Assembly (NCBI RefSeq): GCF_024713975.1
Contig: NC_091116.1
Span: 3,496,463-3,560,462, forward strand
Length of the DNA: 64,000 bases
Source: Paralichthys olivaceus
Lineage: Eukaryota > Chordata > Actinopteri > Pleuronectiformes > Paralichthyidae
Reading direction: 5' to 3'
Position numbers and translations under genes: made by a program. A model generated the notes under the pieces. That model searched no databases and was not told the DNA's origin. It saw only the letters and a list, made by a program, of their open reading frames with translations. Positions 46,205 through 60,239 of this stretch are shown here, in pieces (positions within the stretch are counted from its first letter, which is position 1; the number at the start of each line of letters is the position of its first letter).

Positions 46205-46719
46205 AGCGATAGTTCAGCGCAAAATGAAAACTCCACTTCTTCAGACATAATGAAACAACTGAAAAAAAAAATGTAACGTGCCCCCTTACTGCTCGTGTGG
46301 TGTCATCCAAGTGTCTGCAAGCCCTGATTTTCATGTTCGACTCAAAGCCTCAAAGTCCACTACCAGAACATGCACCCCACGCGTGGCCTTGGGCAAGAGT
46401 GTGTGCAGTTTTCCAGTGTGCCTGTGGTTACGTGACTACTCCTCCAGGAGGATCAGAGGACACTTAGGCTGAAAACACGGTGTAAATGACGCTTTTTCGA
46501 ATATGAATGTCAGGGCTTGCGAACACTTGGATGACACCACACGAGGCATGTTATGTTTTTTCTGTTGTTTTATCATAATTGACTTCAACTGTATTGGATT
46601 TGGCTCCAATGCTGATTACCAGAAGTGTTTTGTGGACTCAAAACACTTCACCCACCCCTCCATTGGCACAGTGGTGAGTAGAAAATTTGTGATTTTTAAT
46701 TTTTGGGTGAACCATCCCC
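46205..46719. mobile_element. Long foldback MITE (515 bp) in the sowahc 3' region
   Basis: Ends AGCGATAGTTCAGCGCAAAA and TTTTTGGGTGAACCATCCCC are inverted. TTAA is intact on the right and mutated to GTAA on the left. The arms extend well inward: GTGTGGTGTCATCCAAGTGT near 46295 is inverted at CACTTGGATGACACCACACG near 46525. A transcript through it could form a long hairpin. Confidence 0.7.
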
Positions 46720-46723
46720 TTAA

Positions 46724-48699
46724 GTAAAAGGCAACGGTGGCATTGAGACACAAGGTCTAAACTTTGGTAATTTTACTTTTCATACATTAAGGGAGCAGAA
46801 TTTTGAGATGCTCCGAGGATGCCTGTGAATCTTTGTGCTGAAACGACCCCCTTTGTTCCACAGCTCTGTGGGTAAAGTTGAATGTTGAATATTTACATCT
46901 TAAATAATCTAAAGCTGCAGTCACACAACTTTACTACCCAGAGGAGCTATTTGTCTGAATGCAAATGACTGTGTAATTGGATCTGGATATTTAAGAGACT
47001 CACTTCTGCCAGCTCCCTAGTACAAAGCCTGTCATGTATTATTGAGCCTGTGTGTGAATAGAGAAAGTTATTTTCCAGATAATTCACAGCGAACAAGCGT
47101 GTGTGTGTTGAATATTTACAAATGGTTTACTTTTTGCAAAATATACAGTGTTTTATAAGTTTGTTCATGGATATTTTGCATGAGTTGGTGTATGAAAGTC
47201 AGGCTAAGGAGCAACAGTTTAATAACAGCATATTCTATATGTTTAAGAACATTGAACACTTTGTTGGAATAGAAATTCCATGTTAGGGAGGCTTGTGACA
47301 GCTAAGGTCTGAGTCAGGTATGGGGCAACATTCTGCTTCATGTCAGAACTTGACTTAAGCCTAATACTGCGAATGTTTCTCATGTCAAGCTGTAGTAAAA
47401 ACTAAGGTCCTTGGAGATGAAGGCTGATTGGTTACATTTGTGCTCATACTTTACATGATATCATTTACATCCAGTCATTATCGAGAAAGGTGGTTTTTCA
47501 GTGATACATAAATACGAAATTCCATTGGTCCCATATGAGGAATCCAAGACCTTATCTCTATCTTTGCTGTGTTACCACAAGTTTAATTTTATCAATGTTT
47601 TCTGGTATGTACACTAACCGTTTTCTGTGTATCTCTAACTAGTTCAGCTTTCAAATATTTTGTTTACGTTTGTAGACGTCTTTGTCATTTTACTTATATC
47701 CTTGCAAATTTGATCAAAAACAAGTCTTAGAATTATATGTGCATAATATCCACTCTGTAAACCTTTACTTTTAAGAAGCATGAAAGAACATTATTTAGGC
47801 TGAGCAACGCATGGAGATGTATTACAAGCCTTTATATGGTTTATGAATTAAAATGTTGTGACTAAGATCCACTGATCAGTTTATTTTAAACCTCAAAAGC
47901 ACCTTAAGGCGTCTGTGGTTCATTGTGAGTGTGGCCCAGTGAGCACTAGGCCTCATCTTTTGTCTGAACAGCAATTATTTACCTGGTGGTGTATTGGAAA
48001 ATGTTAATGCTTTGTATGGTTGATGTTTGCCCTCTAATTAAATAAAACATACATTGTGGTAATTCTATAAATGACTGTGACTGATTGACTGTTGATGCAT
48101 GCAAATTTGAAAAATATGGATGATAGTTTTTGTGAGGTAAATTAAATTAATCAAAGTGAAACGGAGTCCTAATGGTTGTCCTTGTTATAGTGTAGTTTTA
48201 AAATGTTCCCTTCACTAAATGATAAAAAGAAGAAACAAGACCAAAATTGATCTAACATATCAATCTGAAATTTCATCAAACAGCTTAAATGCTTCAACTT
48301 TGTCATTATAGGGAAATGAGTGTATGATGGTGAGGGAAAGATAATTAATTTTAGCATAAAATAAATACTTTCTGAATGCACTATGCTGTAATCTATGTCT
48401 CTGTTTAATCAAAATTATAGTAGAAGTGTAATATGGATTCTAGAATGCCTTTCTAAGACTGCACATGCAAACCGGACAAATAATATAGTGTTTGAAGCAA
48501 ATCCATTTACACCTTTCTCCATCATCCTGTTTCTTCAATTAAGAGAAATTATGTTTCTAATTAGTGTGACTTTACTTAATCATTGTGTCCCTTATTTCCA
48601 TCTAATTACATTGAATGGTGATGGAAACTAATAACAATCTATTACATTAATTCATTCATTCGTGTGCATCATGATCAACAGTTTGGTCATTTGATTTTA
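46724..48699. other. Intergenic or long 3' UTR, no gene seen
   Basis: Low-complexity AT-rich sequence without convincing coding frames or recognisable elements. AATAAA at 48041-48046 followed by a GT-rich patch (ATTGTGGTAATT) could end a long sowahc transcript. Confidence 0.35.
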
Positions 48700-48895
48700 A
48701 TACAGTTTCTAGTCTTGATGAGCACACACAGCGTTTTACAGTAAATTTTTTGCCAATCACACATACATTCAAACATCACTTTCTCTATCATACATCATGA
48801 GGAGCAGTTTGGAGTTCAGTATCCTGCCCAAGGACACCATAGGGGGAGATGGGTTTCAAACTGCCGACCTTCTGACGACTCGCTAAACCTCTTGA
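48700..48895 (-). mobile_element. Degenerate tRNA-type SINE fragment
   Basis: TTTCTAGTCTTGATGAGCAC, CAGCGTTTTACAGTA and CTGCCGACCTTCTGACGAC match the SINE at 29405-29665. The A-box end is damaged. Confidence 0.65.
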
Positions 48896-49929
48896 ACAAT
48901 AGCCTGAAAGTTATTATCACAATGTCTTATCTCGAAGAAAAACACTTTTATCCTGGACAAGATATTCATAAGCTACAATGACTGCAGCACAGATGAAGGA
49001 CAGTTCAACCTGAACACTGCTCTGGCTAAAAAAAGATTTACCAAACATATCTTCACTTAGACCTTTCCCTGAGTGGATACCGTCATGTTTAATCAAACAA
49101 ATCACAATTGATCTATTTTGCATCTTAGCAGACATGTTTTATTTTTTCTTCATATATGGAGGGCGTGTCTGAAAGGAAACATTGTTAACCGACAACTGCA
49201 GCAGAAGAGGCATGGCACATTCAAATATCAGAACTACATGTAATAAAATTGTACTAAGAGGGGTCCAGTTCCTGATCATTTAAAATAGACATACATATCT
49301 TTTCATTGTAACTCATAAATTCCAGCACCTAAAGATTCACATATATTTATTAAGTCATAATTACACTGCACAGAAAATACACTTCCAAACTGTATTAGAT
49401 GTTATAATAAATACTTAATGTTGAGTGGTTAAGGCACAAAAACTACTGCAATAATGGAATTGAAACTCGAAGAAAAGGTGGGGAAGGGGTCCAAGGAAGA
49501 ACCCATTAAATACAAGGCTTGTTGATTGCTAATATGCTACTTAATATAATTGCTGATATGTCAGTACTTACAAATTATTTTTCTTGATAATTGATAATTA
49601 GGTCACAAAAAATGTTTAAACATTCTTGAAGACAGAATATTTCTAAGAAATAGAGTTGTTCATAGACACTGCTAAAACGTTTATGTTCAACAAGTGCCCA
49701 GGCTTTGTGATTATTCAACATAAGCTGCTCTTCTATAAAAACCTTGGCATGAAACTCATATTAAAATCTGATATAGTGTCTTAAACAAGACAGGTAAATG
49801 TGGCACTTGTGTTTCATCATGAGTCATACATATAACTTGTAGAGTCACATTCATGACTCTATGACCGAGAAAATGAAAACATACAGAGCCAAGTGACATT
49901 TTAGATGTTCAAGCAGTCTGATAGGTTAA

Positions 49930-50225
49930 AGGTACAGTGTGTAGAATTTTGTGATACGTAGTGTTGAAATTGCATGTTGCAGCTGAACACCCCTCACCTC
50001 ACCCTCTCCTTCCAAACATGAAAAAGAAACTGTGGTAGCTTCCGTTGTCATAAAAACTCAAAAGGTGTTTAGTTTTTCCAGGACCCCCTGGATGTAAATA
50101 CAAAGTATTTAAATATAAAGGGTCTTTTCTGGGGTAAAGAAAACTAGTGAAAACATCATGAGGATTATTCTGCATTAAATTTCTGCCAATAGATCCCTTT
50201 CACCTAAATCTTACACACTGGACCT
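49930..50225. mobile_element. TTAA-flanked MITE with CAGTGTGTA ends (296 bp)
   Basis: Ends AGGTACAGTGTGTAGAATTT and AATCTTACACACTGGACCT, flanked by TTAA at 49926-49929 and 50226-50229. Inverted relative to 34382-34723 and missing part of the centre. Lies just downstream of dhrsx. Confidence 0.8.
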
Positions 50226-50677
50226 TTAAGTGGCCTAACATTATCTCAATTAATAGGATGTTAGATCGAAGCCAAATTGAAAGTATCCTTCTTTCCCTGC
50301 AACGGTTCAATTGTTATGCTCACTAGTTTTGCTTGATTATATTTGCATGTGTTAGGTTGGGACAACTTATAACTAGCAGAGCTATCACAGTGTATACAGT
50401 GCATGGGAACAACATGTGAAGTTATTGTTAGCATGAATGATTTTAGCATCTTTATCAGACCTGGGACATTGTTCAAAAAATATTTATATTTTTCTTTAAG
50501 GGATTTTGGCTTTTGCTACTTTGCTACAGGGACAGCAGCAAGTTTCTGTATTCAAGCTTAATCTCAAAATCAACTATAAATCTGGATATTTAAGTTTCGG
50601 AACAAAATACAGTGAGGCGGTGGCTCAAGATAGCCTATCTCAAATGACCTTCGAAGACACAGCAGAGTGTGTCAGGC

Positions 50678-53600
50678 CTACTGAAGGCCCACAAGCTCAC
50701 AACTCTTCTTCCACAGCTCTTCTTGAAGCTCAGAGTCGAAGGAAAGGTCAGAGGACTGAGTCTTCTTGCCATTATACAGGTAACAGCCCCCCACTCCCTC
50801 CATTTCAGAGGCAGCAGCAGCGTAGATGGTCACTGATGCTCCCTCTGCTGGAGTCTAAGAAACACAGATACAATATGGTGGAACAAATTAAACCAAAATG
50901 GATGGTGGTGGAGGAATCCCAGAAATCTTGACCATCTAGAGGGCCCTAAAATCCCCTGTAGAATCCTCTTGAAGTACTACTAGGAACTCCTAACATCCCC
51001 CTTCTCAACCACCTCTTGAACATTGTCACTAATCATTGAAGCTTCCAAACACACAACTACCTTCGCTCCAAGACATTTACAGATCCCAGTGTCTACGTCG
51101 GGCAAGAAAAATGCAATAACTGGGACTGGTGCAATGTAAACTATTTACATTCCACTTTTTTCAGAATTATGTATGCTATATACAGTCTATCAGACCACTG
51201 ACTCCACTGTGTGCTTTTATCTTTAATATTTAGATTTATTTTAATATGAAGATGCACCAAAGGTGGTTGTAAACCTTTGCAAACTGTTCTATTTTAAAAA
51301 TGTGACCTTTAGAATCACCAAAATACCCCTAAAAACTCCTTACTGGCCACTACATCCTCTGAAACGATCTCCACAACCCCCAAAGGACCACTAGAACCTT
51401 CCAACTGACCACTGAAACATTCTGAAGGATACTGATACAATAGAACCTTGCAAATGATCCCTTAAAATGTAAGGCTTAAACCTTTGGTTAATAATATAAA
51501 TAATGTACTGACATTATGAATGTCATTAAAGTAAACATTAAGTGTTACGTGTATAGAGACAGAAGCGTTTGATGAATTGATTTCTAATATAGATTCAGCG
51601 GATTCTTTTCAATTTTCCACTCTTCCGTGGATAAACTTGGAATAAAATGCTGCCAAGAAGGTTACTTAGATTTGAACATTTGCATACTCTGCGTTCAAAA
51701 ATGCTGATGGAACTTTACATTGCAATTATGGGTGTCATGATGTGCTGGTATTGACAACAACCATGAGATTAAAAGAAACAATAACAATTATATTTATATT
51801 AATGAAAGTTTCTATGGATATGATAATATCATTATCATACATTAAAACGTGATTGAAGTTTATGATATCCTACCGAACAGGCCTTTATCAGACACTAGGA
51901 TTTCATAACATCTTTTAAAATAGGATCTGATGGAGTTGATCTTAGCTGTTTGTCTGTTAATCTGAATGTCATTCCAGAGGGTGCTAAATTATTTTCTCAT
52001 TCATGCATACGCTGAAGAAATCTCATTTTTATTTTTCTAAACCTCACATGTGAATATTTGGTGAGTTTCATATATAGGCTGAAGGCTAATGCAAGAAGAA
52101 TATAATCAAGGATTGAGATGATGGGTGGTCCATCTGGGTTTGTTGATTTATATCCTATCTAGAAAAAAAAAAAAACGTTTTCACTAGTGGTCGTACGTTT
52201 TTGAGCTGTGGAGTGACCCCACATCTGTTCTTGGCCCTATTTTACTTGCAGTTTAGATATAGCCCTTTTTCTTTTTATGTATTTTTTCAAAGGAGAATAT
52301 CCCAGTACTTGTTTAGATTAAATAAAGGTAAAATATTTTGCATTAGCTGTCTTAAACCTTAATGTCGAGATGTCCAACTCCCTGTAGATTATATTTAAAA
52401 ATATAACAATCAAGACTCACATATATCCGTAGCTGGTGTTTGCCTAATCTTTACTCTCTTGCATGTTTGCTGGGAAGCTGTTTGTAACTTTAAGTAAGAA
52501 GTGCTATAAATAAATAAATCTGGACCTATATACTTACCAGTCAGGAAATCTAGCACCGGGTAATATATACAATTTTGTAAATTAGAACCTATTTAAATGA
52601 ATGCAGATTTGATATAATTTAGAGAATTAAATAAAAATTAATAGAATGTCATTACATGTATATGTCTACATCGTCAAAAGTCAAGATAGTTTGATTAACT
52701 GAGATGGAATAGTTATATGGCATATAGGTACACATGATAGGGGACTGTTTGTCACCTGATTCCAGGTGACTTTAATGGTTACCCAGTTACCACTGGTGAA
52801 GCCAATGGCGTGGACTAATTAGCTTATGCCTGTGCTGTACATACTTGAAGCAACTGGGGCAAACAGTTCATAAATGTATGAGATGTATTTCTTGTACATG
52901 AAATACTGAAAAAAATAATTAATTGTTAATAATTAAAATCATGGAGGAATATATCAAAAAATGGAAATCACCACCATGCTTAAAAACATTATTTTTGGTG
53001 GCTGCATTGCTTATACTTGATAGATTGTAGATTGTAAAATGAATTAGACCATGTTAACACAAAACAAGTCATATGTACCCTGAACAGAATCTTGGCCACT
53101 GGTTTCTTCAACATCTGTGCGAGGCTGTACAGGTTTTCATACAGGGCTGTGTCCACCATACCAGGGTCCACAGCATTGACAGTAACTGGAAAGCCACCAG
53201 CTGTTAGCTGCTCTTGCAGGTAGTAGGTGAAGAGGACCAGAGCCAATTTGCTTTGAGAATAGGCAGCATGGGAACTGTAGCAGATCCTAGAGGCAGAAGG
53301 TGGGGGGGATTCAGGTTAACTCACAAGTCTCCAAAATCTCAGTACGACATATCTCTTTGTTAGCTTAAAAGGATGAACCTTGGTCAATGATAAACATCTA
53401 TAATTTCATTGATGCTTTATTGTTTCTAGAGTTGGACTGTAAGTGGCATTCTTTCTCACACCACATGAAGACAACATAAATAAACTGGAGGAGAGTGAAT
53501 ATGACACAGATAGTGGACATTCTGAACAGGAGGGACACCAACCAGCAATGACAAACAAACTCGTACATAAAAGAAGGGCTACTTATGCTGTAGACTGCTT

Positions 53601-56600
53601 CAAAACTAGAAGTACTTGAAGAAAAATGTAAGGGCAATTTTGTGACCTCAAAGACACAAAGCACATGTGCGATTCAGGTTATAACAGGCTAGAAAAAGTT
53701 GATCCTAATAGGCTCAATGAATATTATGCCATTTTCAAAGCCTTCAATCACATACATAGGGATGGCTGAGAAGGTCAACGGGGTCTCACTCCCCTGCAAT
53801 GACGACATACATGTATATAGGGTGGGTTTTCCTTGTTCACCACCTGTTAGAATGCTAACATTACAGTGTTTAATAATGGCTGAGGTGTTCTTGTAGAACG
53901 TTATGATGTCAAAGTTAAGTTGACCCTGACCTTTTGGATATTAAATGTCTTAAATTCATAATTTTATCCAATTGAATATTAGTCTGACAATTATGGCCAA
54001 AATTAATACGTGAGTCCAAGTGAACCTTTGTAATGTGAAGAGAGATATCACATTCACAAGAATAGGGATGGAAAGATGAACAACCCAAACATGTAGTTGT
54101 TCCAGCCACAGCTGCTGCCCTGTATGAAAATAACAACTTGAGTAATGTTATTACTCCTGCAAATGTGCTCTGTTACTGATGAAAACTGATTATGTGCACT
54201 CATTTATACTGTGGCTGCACAGTCACAAGGCACACATGTCCTGTGCTTCAGTTTGAGTCCTCCTCTCCTCATAGAGGCATGCTCTGAATGCAGGAGAGGA
54301 TTAAATGCAACCAAGACTAGACATCTTCTGCATTTAACAAACATAAAAGTTCAGTTTGACTTTGATCAGCTATGCTTTAATTATTTTGTCAGTTCCACCA
54401 CTTACACATAACAACCATCACTCTGAAACTGTCTAGTCAAAACCAAAAATATCATGTGCTTGATTTTATTGTTGTATTGAATTGGAACCACTTCCCAGTT
54501 CCCTTCTAACATTTCATTGTAGATTATAGATGATAAGTCTCCAGGGCTCTGTATGCTTACTGTTAAAGGACATTTAAGTGATCAACTGAGTGACTGTGGA
54601 GAGAAAAAACTCATTAACCTCATTAACTGGAAGAGACCTCTAGCAGAACCAAAGTGCTGCTCATTGTGGGAACTGTGGGGTTGCTCTACAAATTTTAAGG
54701 CCTTCACCTTATTATATTATGATTTGGCCCTTAATATTGAACTGAATGAAATACCTTTTATTACAGTTCATTCATCTTTTTGCCATGGATTTTTGTGTGT
54801 GAAGTACTTTGTAGCTTTGTTTAGATAAGTGCTATACAAATAAAGTTATTATTATCTATAACTGAGGTTTTGTCTCTGCTAAAGGTTGGTACTATTTTGA
54901 ATGAATGTACCTATGTTGTGTATAACCAAATTTAAAAGCACTATCTTGTGGTAGCGCAATGACCATGAATGTAAATGAAGCAGCACAAAGAAGGTGGTTT
55001 TATATATATATATATATATATTCTGGAGCAACATCACTATTTAAACCAAAAAAAAACATGCAAACATGACAGAATAATGCTTTAAATATAAATAAAGCAA
55101 TATAATTTACACCAAAAAGACAACAAAAGTTCTAAAATTGCCAATAAAAATTAATGTTGATTGTAGTTAGGGCAGCAACATTGAATAAAATACCTGTGAG
55201 ATGCTTACACAGTCTGTGTGCCCAACACGTATACTGCACAATTTTCCTTTTTCCTCTTACCTCCGGTTTAAGTCATCCATGTCCACAACTCCTGAATAGT
55301 GTGTAGCAGAGGACATGTTGATGACTCTGGAGCAGCGGCCCTGTCGTCCTGACTTCCTCAGCAGATCCAGTAGCAGGTTGGTCAGCAGGAAGTGGCCCAA
55401 GTAGTTGAGACCAAAGTGGAACTCAAAGCCGTCCTCTGTATTACTCTCAGAAACCAGCATAGTCCCAGCTCCATGAGAGAACCACAAGTACAATATGAGA
55501 TCATCTTTTTAGAGTAAGCATAGACCATACAGGCCCTGTATCACAACTTCATGTGTTAGTGTAATTGACAATCACTGTGAAACAGCCTACCATTGTTAAC
55601 CAGAACGTGGAGTGGTAGACCTCTGTCTCTGAAAGCCTGAACAAACTGCCGCACTGATTTCAGTGAGGTCAGGTCTATAAAGACAAACTCAGCTGTGAAA
55701 TTAAAAATAGAATTTATTAAACAATTTTTAAGATAATAATGAATTTAAAACAAAAATCCCTTGAATTAATACAACTAATGTATTATAACTTCAATACTCT
55801 ATGTTGATCCTGGGGAAAAATGTTTTTTCCCGAGAAAATGCGAGACGCCATAAAAAACTGTGAAACATCAATTATCCACACAACTTCTGATAAATAAATG
55901 GACTGCATTCATTTATTGGTTTCTAATATTAGAATAAGAATATCACAGTATCAACATTTTATGGTGGTGTTTCTAAGAAATTCACAACTGAGCTAAGATA
56001 CTTTATTTGAATTTGAGTTAAACTAACTACAGTTTGACTTCTAATGAGATCGTTCTCAATCGCATTTACAGAGGAGGATGACCGAAGAAAAATATTTCAC
56101 ACAGGGAACATTCTTATTCACAATGATTCATATTTGTTTTTATCTGATTGATGGATCTAAATCATATATTCCCTTTTTCTTCAGCTCTGTTTTAGGTCTC
56201 GAACTATTTCTGATATGTCTCTGTCCAACATCTGTTGTACACTAATGGATAAGTGCAGTTTTAAAATTACTGGAGGGAACATTTAAGTTAAAAGTCCAGT
56301 TAGTACTGTGTCTCACACACAGTTAGACTAAAACAATGTTATCTTTGTAATGACATCATATGTCGGCTGTGTTAAGGAGATAATTCACTCAGTCGGAAGG
56401 TTTTACAGTTTTGTAACGCTTGTCTCCACATCACAGTATTTTCAGTACTGTTTTCAAAAGGAAACCGAATATCCATCCTCCCATAGTCCCACTTTGTCCT
56501 GTGTGAAGCATATATATTTCTCTCATATTGAATACATTATTACTTTGATTTTGGGGCCATAATTATATATAGTAAGTACATTCATTCATCTTTTTTTTCT

Positions 56601-59486
56601 CTGTATACTCAATATAGTGGGCCAGTTTTACAGGCCTCACTTTTGACATCTTGATTGAGGTGTTTAATGTGACTGCTTTAAAAGTTACTGCTTTGGCTAA
56701 ACACTGCTAAAAGGACAGAGAAAGACAGAAAAGAGAAAAGTGGAGACAGCGGGATCCTTACCTTTCCCTTCGCAGCCTTCCTCATTAATCGTCATGGCAG
56801 CTGCTGCACCCTCTTCTCTCTCATTCCCAGCTAGAGATGATGGAGAATCAGAGATACTTGGTGGACAGATGTCCAACAGATAACCACTTCAACTGAATCC
56901 TGCCCACAGCGACTCATGCCATCTTTGTTTACAATAATACGAATATTATTAATCTTCGAGGGAAAGGTGAGTGCTCAAGCTATTCTGATGACCAATAAGG
57001 AACATGTGCATCTATGAGCTTAAGTTTTAAAATTAATGTGCCAAACCAGAACATGTGAACTACATAGTTTATTAAGCATTTACATTTTATACAATGACAG
57101 TATTTCCTTCATTTATTGTCAGTAATAAGGGAAAATAAATTACATATATTTCAATTAAAGCTGAAGCACAGAGATCTAGTAACCTGCATTAATAAGGGAA
57201 AATGGGGTATATTCTGTGTACAGTAATTTAAATATTCATAAAGCCAGTAAACAGATGGAGATGCTGACTGAGTTAGTGCAGTAGCCTACCTATGACAACA
57301 TGCATGCCTAGGCTGGCCAGATGTCTTGCTGTCTCTAAACCCATTCCTCTGGTACCCCCCGTCACGATGGCAACCCTTCCATTTTGCTTGGGTAAGACTG
57401 TGGAGGAGAGAGGGCTCAAATCAGTATCAATATAATTGTGGTTGCACCAGAATCGAAAGTGTATTGTTGCCACGCTGGAAAAAGAAAAGACAGGATTAGT
57501 ATCATGCTGTAACATGGTTCACATTATGTTAAACATATCAACGGTTATTACAGTGCTGACTCGAACACCTTCACTTTATGCTTCAGCAATGAAATGTAGA
57601 TCATGGTGCAGAGGGAAAAAAAATCTGTAAAAAATTCCCTGACCTATTGCAATTCAACTGGAAACCCACAGAAACTCATGAGGCTGACCCGCGATGGTTA
57701 ACTTCCCAAACATTATCCAGATCCTAACAGGGTTCCGATTCATAGTAGCTCTGCAAGTTCTCATACAAAAAGACCTAATGATCTACTAGACCTGGAGATA
57801 TGTGGTTGCTCTTCAAAGACCTGTGGCAAATCAACTTGTTGCCGGAACACACCAATACTTTCGTAACACATTGGGGAGGGTGGGAAACAAGGCTGCATGA
57901 CTCAACCACCACAGTAAGGTCTTCATTCAGACCTAGAACTCTCTGTAATTAGTAGTTGCTCAGCTCACCTCCACCTGAGCATGCAGCTCTCCTTGGCTCT
58001 AGTCTGCATCAGAGTGACAAAATATGGCAGCCAAAGGGTTGTTAACATGGTATACTGGTTTACCAACGAACCATCCAACATCCAACACAATTTAACTGAC
58101 TATGAAAACGGAGAAGATATGTTTATCAGTCTTTCTAGTTCAACTTTGACCCGCTGTACTTGTATTGTGGCAACTTTCAACAGGAATTTTTGGAAATCCC
58201 ATAAATACCCTTTGGCCTACATTCTCTGTGAGATTATGAGCTTAAAACCCCATTTCACCACAAGGAGGCACAATTGGCTTTTTGTCTTCAAGTGTAATGC
58301 ATTATCAATTTGTCACTCTACCATCACATGATTTAACACACACTTTTCTTGATTGATGGCTTTGAATCCAAAAATATTCAAAACAGTAACAACCAAAACA
58401 CTGTTCACTTCAGAGTTAGTGTAAATGCATGAAGAGCATTACAAAGAGGGAGTTGTTCCATTGCTTTCAGAGTTTTGAAAAAATGATTTGAACTCAAGTC
58501 GGCCAGGATTACATCTTGTGGTCTTGAGCAGATAGTACGAAGTTCAACTTCAATTAAGCAAACTCTGAAAAAGCTCTAAAAAAATAAATAAGCAATACAT
58601 TTAAATATTTTTTTATCACATTACAATTTCAAGAGTCAAGGTTGAAGTTTTGTGCTCAAATTCTCAGAGTTAAGATTTCTTTGACCCCCCCCCCCAAATT
58701 ACTGAGGGTTAATGGTATCAGTCACTGGCTGGTAGACTTGAGTATAGCAAGGAAGTAACAGGAGTCATATCTAATAAAGACAGCTGCTGTTGAATAATAT
58801 CAATCTAAACAAAAAAGAAGAGAAGTGCAACCTTTTGTCCATCATAAAAATTTAAATAACAAAGAAGAGATGTGCAACCTTTTGTTATTAATATCAATCT
58901 AAAAAACAAAGGAATGAAGTGCAACATTTTGATAATAATATCAATTTAAACATCAAAGAAGAGAAGTGCAACCTTGTGTTAATAATATCAATCTAAACAA
59001 CAAAGGAGTGAAATGCAACATTTTGTTTATAATATAAATTTAAACATCAAAGAAGAGAAGTGGAACCTCTTGTTAATAATATCAATCTTAACAACAAAGT
59101 AGTGAAGTGCAACCTGTTGTTAATAATATCAAAACGACAAAAACAGACATATTGAGCATTCCAATCTCAGTCAACTGAGACACAAATTAGAAATAAATCT
59201 AAACTAACCCATATTAAAAAGAGATTTTTTCCAAACACTCTGCAGCTCCTAACTCAAGACATGAATCATGAAACAAATTACGGAGTCTGGAAAAGGAGAT
59301 GGAACACATCGTGGACAGGGGGAATAATTAAAGAAGAGAATTGATCAGACATAAATCAACGTGAAGGGAGAATGAATGAATCTGACCTGGTAAGGTAAAA
59401 GATCTGTTGAACATCTGATAAAGAAGAACCTTTACACCGCACTTATAAAATCTGAGCAGAGGTATCAACACCGACTGGAGCCACAT
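50678..59486 (-). CDS. dhrsx: DHRSX, short-chain dehydrogenase/reductase, complete, seven exons
   Basis: Minus-strand coding exons: 59387-59486, 57290-57397, 56762-56830, 55591-55692, 55261-55468, 53079-53286, 50678-50854 (stop TAG 50678-50680). GT-AG borders and phases agree, giving 972 nt and 323 residues (human 330). Exon 1 encodes a hydrophobic N-terminus [20 protein letters not shown], a signal or anchor segment. The SDR fold follows: cofactor motif TGGTRGMG at 46-53, NNAG at 125-128, [18 protein letters not shown], the catalytic Ser in [10 protein letters not shown] (~179), and YSQSK with Tyr205 and Lys209. The C-terminus ends [10 protein letters not shown]. Human DHRSX has been reported to act in polyprenol-to-dolichol conversion needed for N-glycosylation. 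In-frame codons before the ATG lack another Met. No lesion seen. Confidence 0.95.
54620..54850 (+). mobile_element. L2 3' UTR fragment
   Basis: GCTCATTGTGGGAACTGTGG, GAAGTACTTTGTAGC and GTGCTATACAAATAAAGTT with a (TTA)n tail match the L2 3' end seen at 38800-38946. In a dhrsx intron. Confidence 0.6.
58790..59137. repeat. Minisatellite, ~52-bp unit, about 7 copies
   Basis: Unit: AATATCAATCTAAACAACAA then AG-rich AGAAGTGCAACCTTTTGTT. Odd and even copies differ (ATCAAAGAAGAG versus AACAAAGGAGTG), giving a ~104-bp higher-order period. Located in dhrsx intron 1 close to exon 1. Confidence 0.8.
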
Positions 59487-60239
59487 TCTTCTGCGTCTCG
59501 AGGATTTTCTTCCAAGTTCCACTCAGTTTCACTTCAGAGTGTCCGGGTCGCAGTCCGGACGCGTTTAGGGTTTCCCTCTCCACGGGTCCTATTTAAAACA
59601 TAAAAAGACCGCCCCGTCCGCCCTCAAGAAAGCGTCACGAGATCCATTACCGCTCCCTACAATTGTATTTTCCTTCTAAGTCCTACCTTTTCCAAACATA
59701 TGTCTATATGGTGATTTCGGGTAATTTCTTGCAATTTGTGATTTTTGCGTCTTATTTCGATATCTGTTTTACATGTTAGATTTATTCTAACCACAGCAGC
59801 AGAAAGAACGGCACAGCTTTTATTGTTCTTTGTGCCAAAAAAAGAAAATTCTGCTTTAATTGGAATATCTGGAACTGGTCACTTTGTACTCAGGGACACT
59901 TGTATTGGTCAAATAAATCACCTTGCTTTATTTACGTCAATCTCAATATTTCCAAGTTTTAAAACTAATTCTGAAAATAATTGTATATTATTCATACAAA
60001 TATCATAATTCCTATTAACATGTAAAATGTCATATTTTTTTCATTAAGAACCCTATCTTAAATTAAAAAAAACTATAATGTAAATTTAAAACATTCTACT
60101 AAAGGTCAATCAGAGGAGCCACTTGTAGACGCAAGTCAGGCTTAGTGCTCCAGGCCAAAATCCCTATGTACTTTTTTTGATGAACGAATTATCACAAGTT
60201 CACTAGCTGATGACATCAGTATCTTTTTTTTTTAAATGT

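Noticed and set aside
50506-50931. 141-codon plus-strand frame
   Set aside because: Lies over the last dhrsx exon on the opposite strand, which is clearly the real coding sequence.
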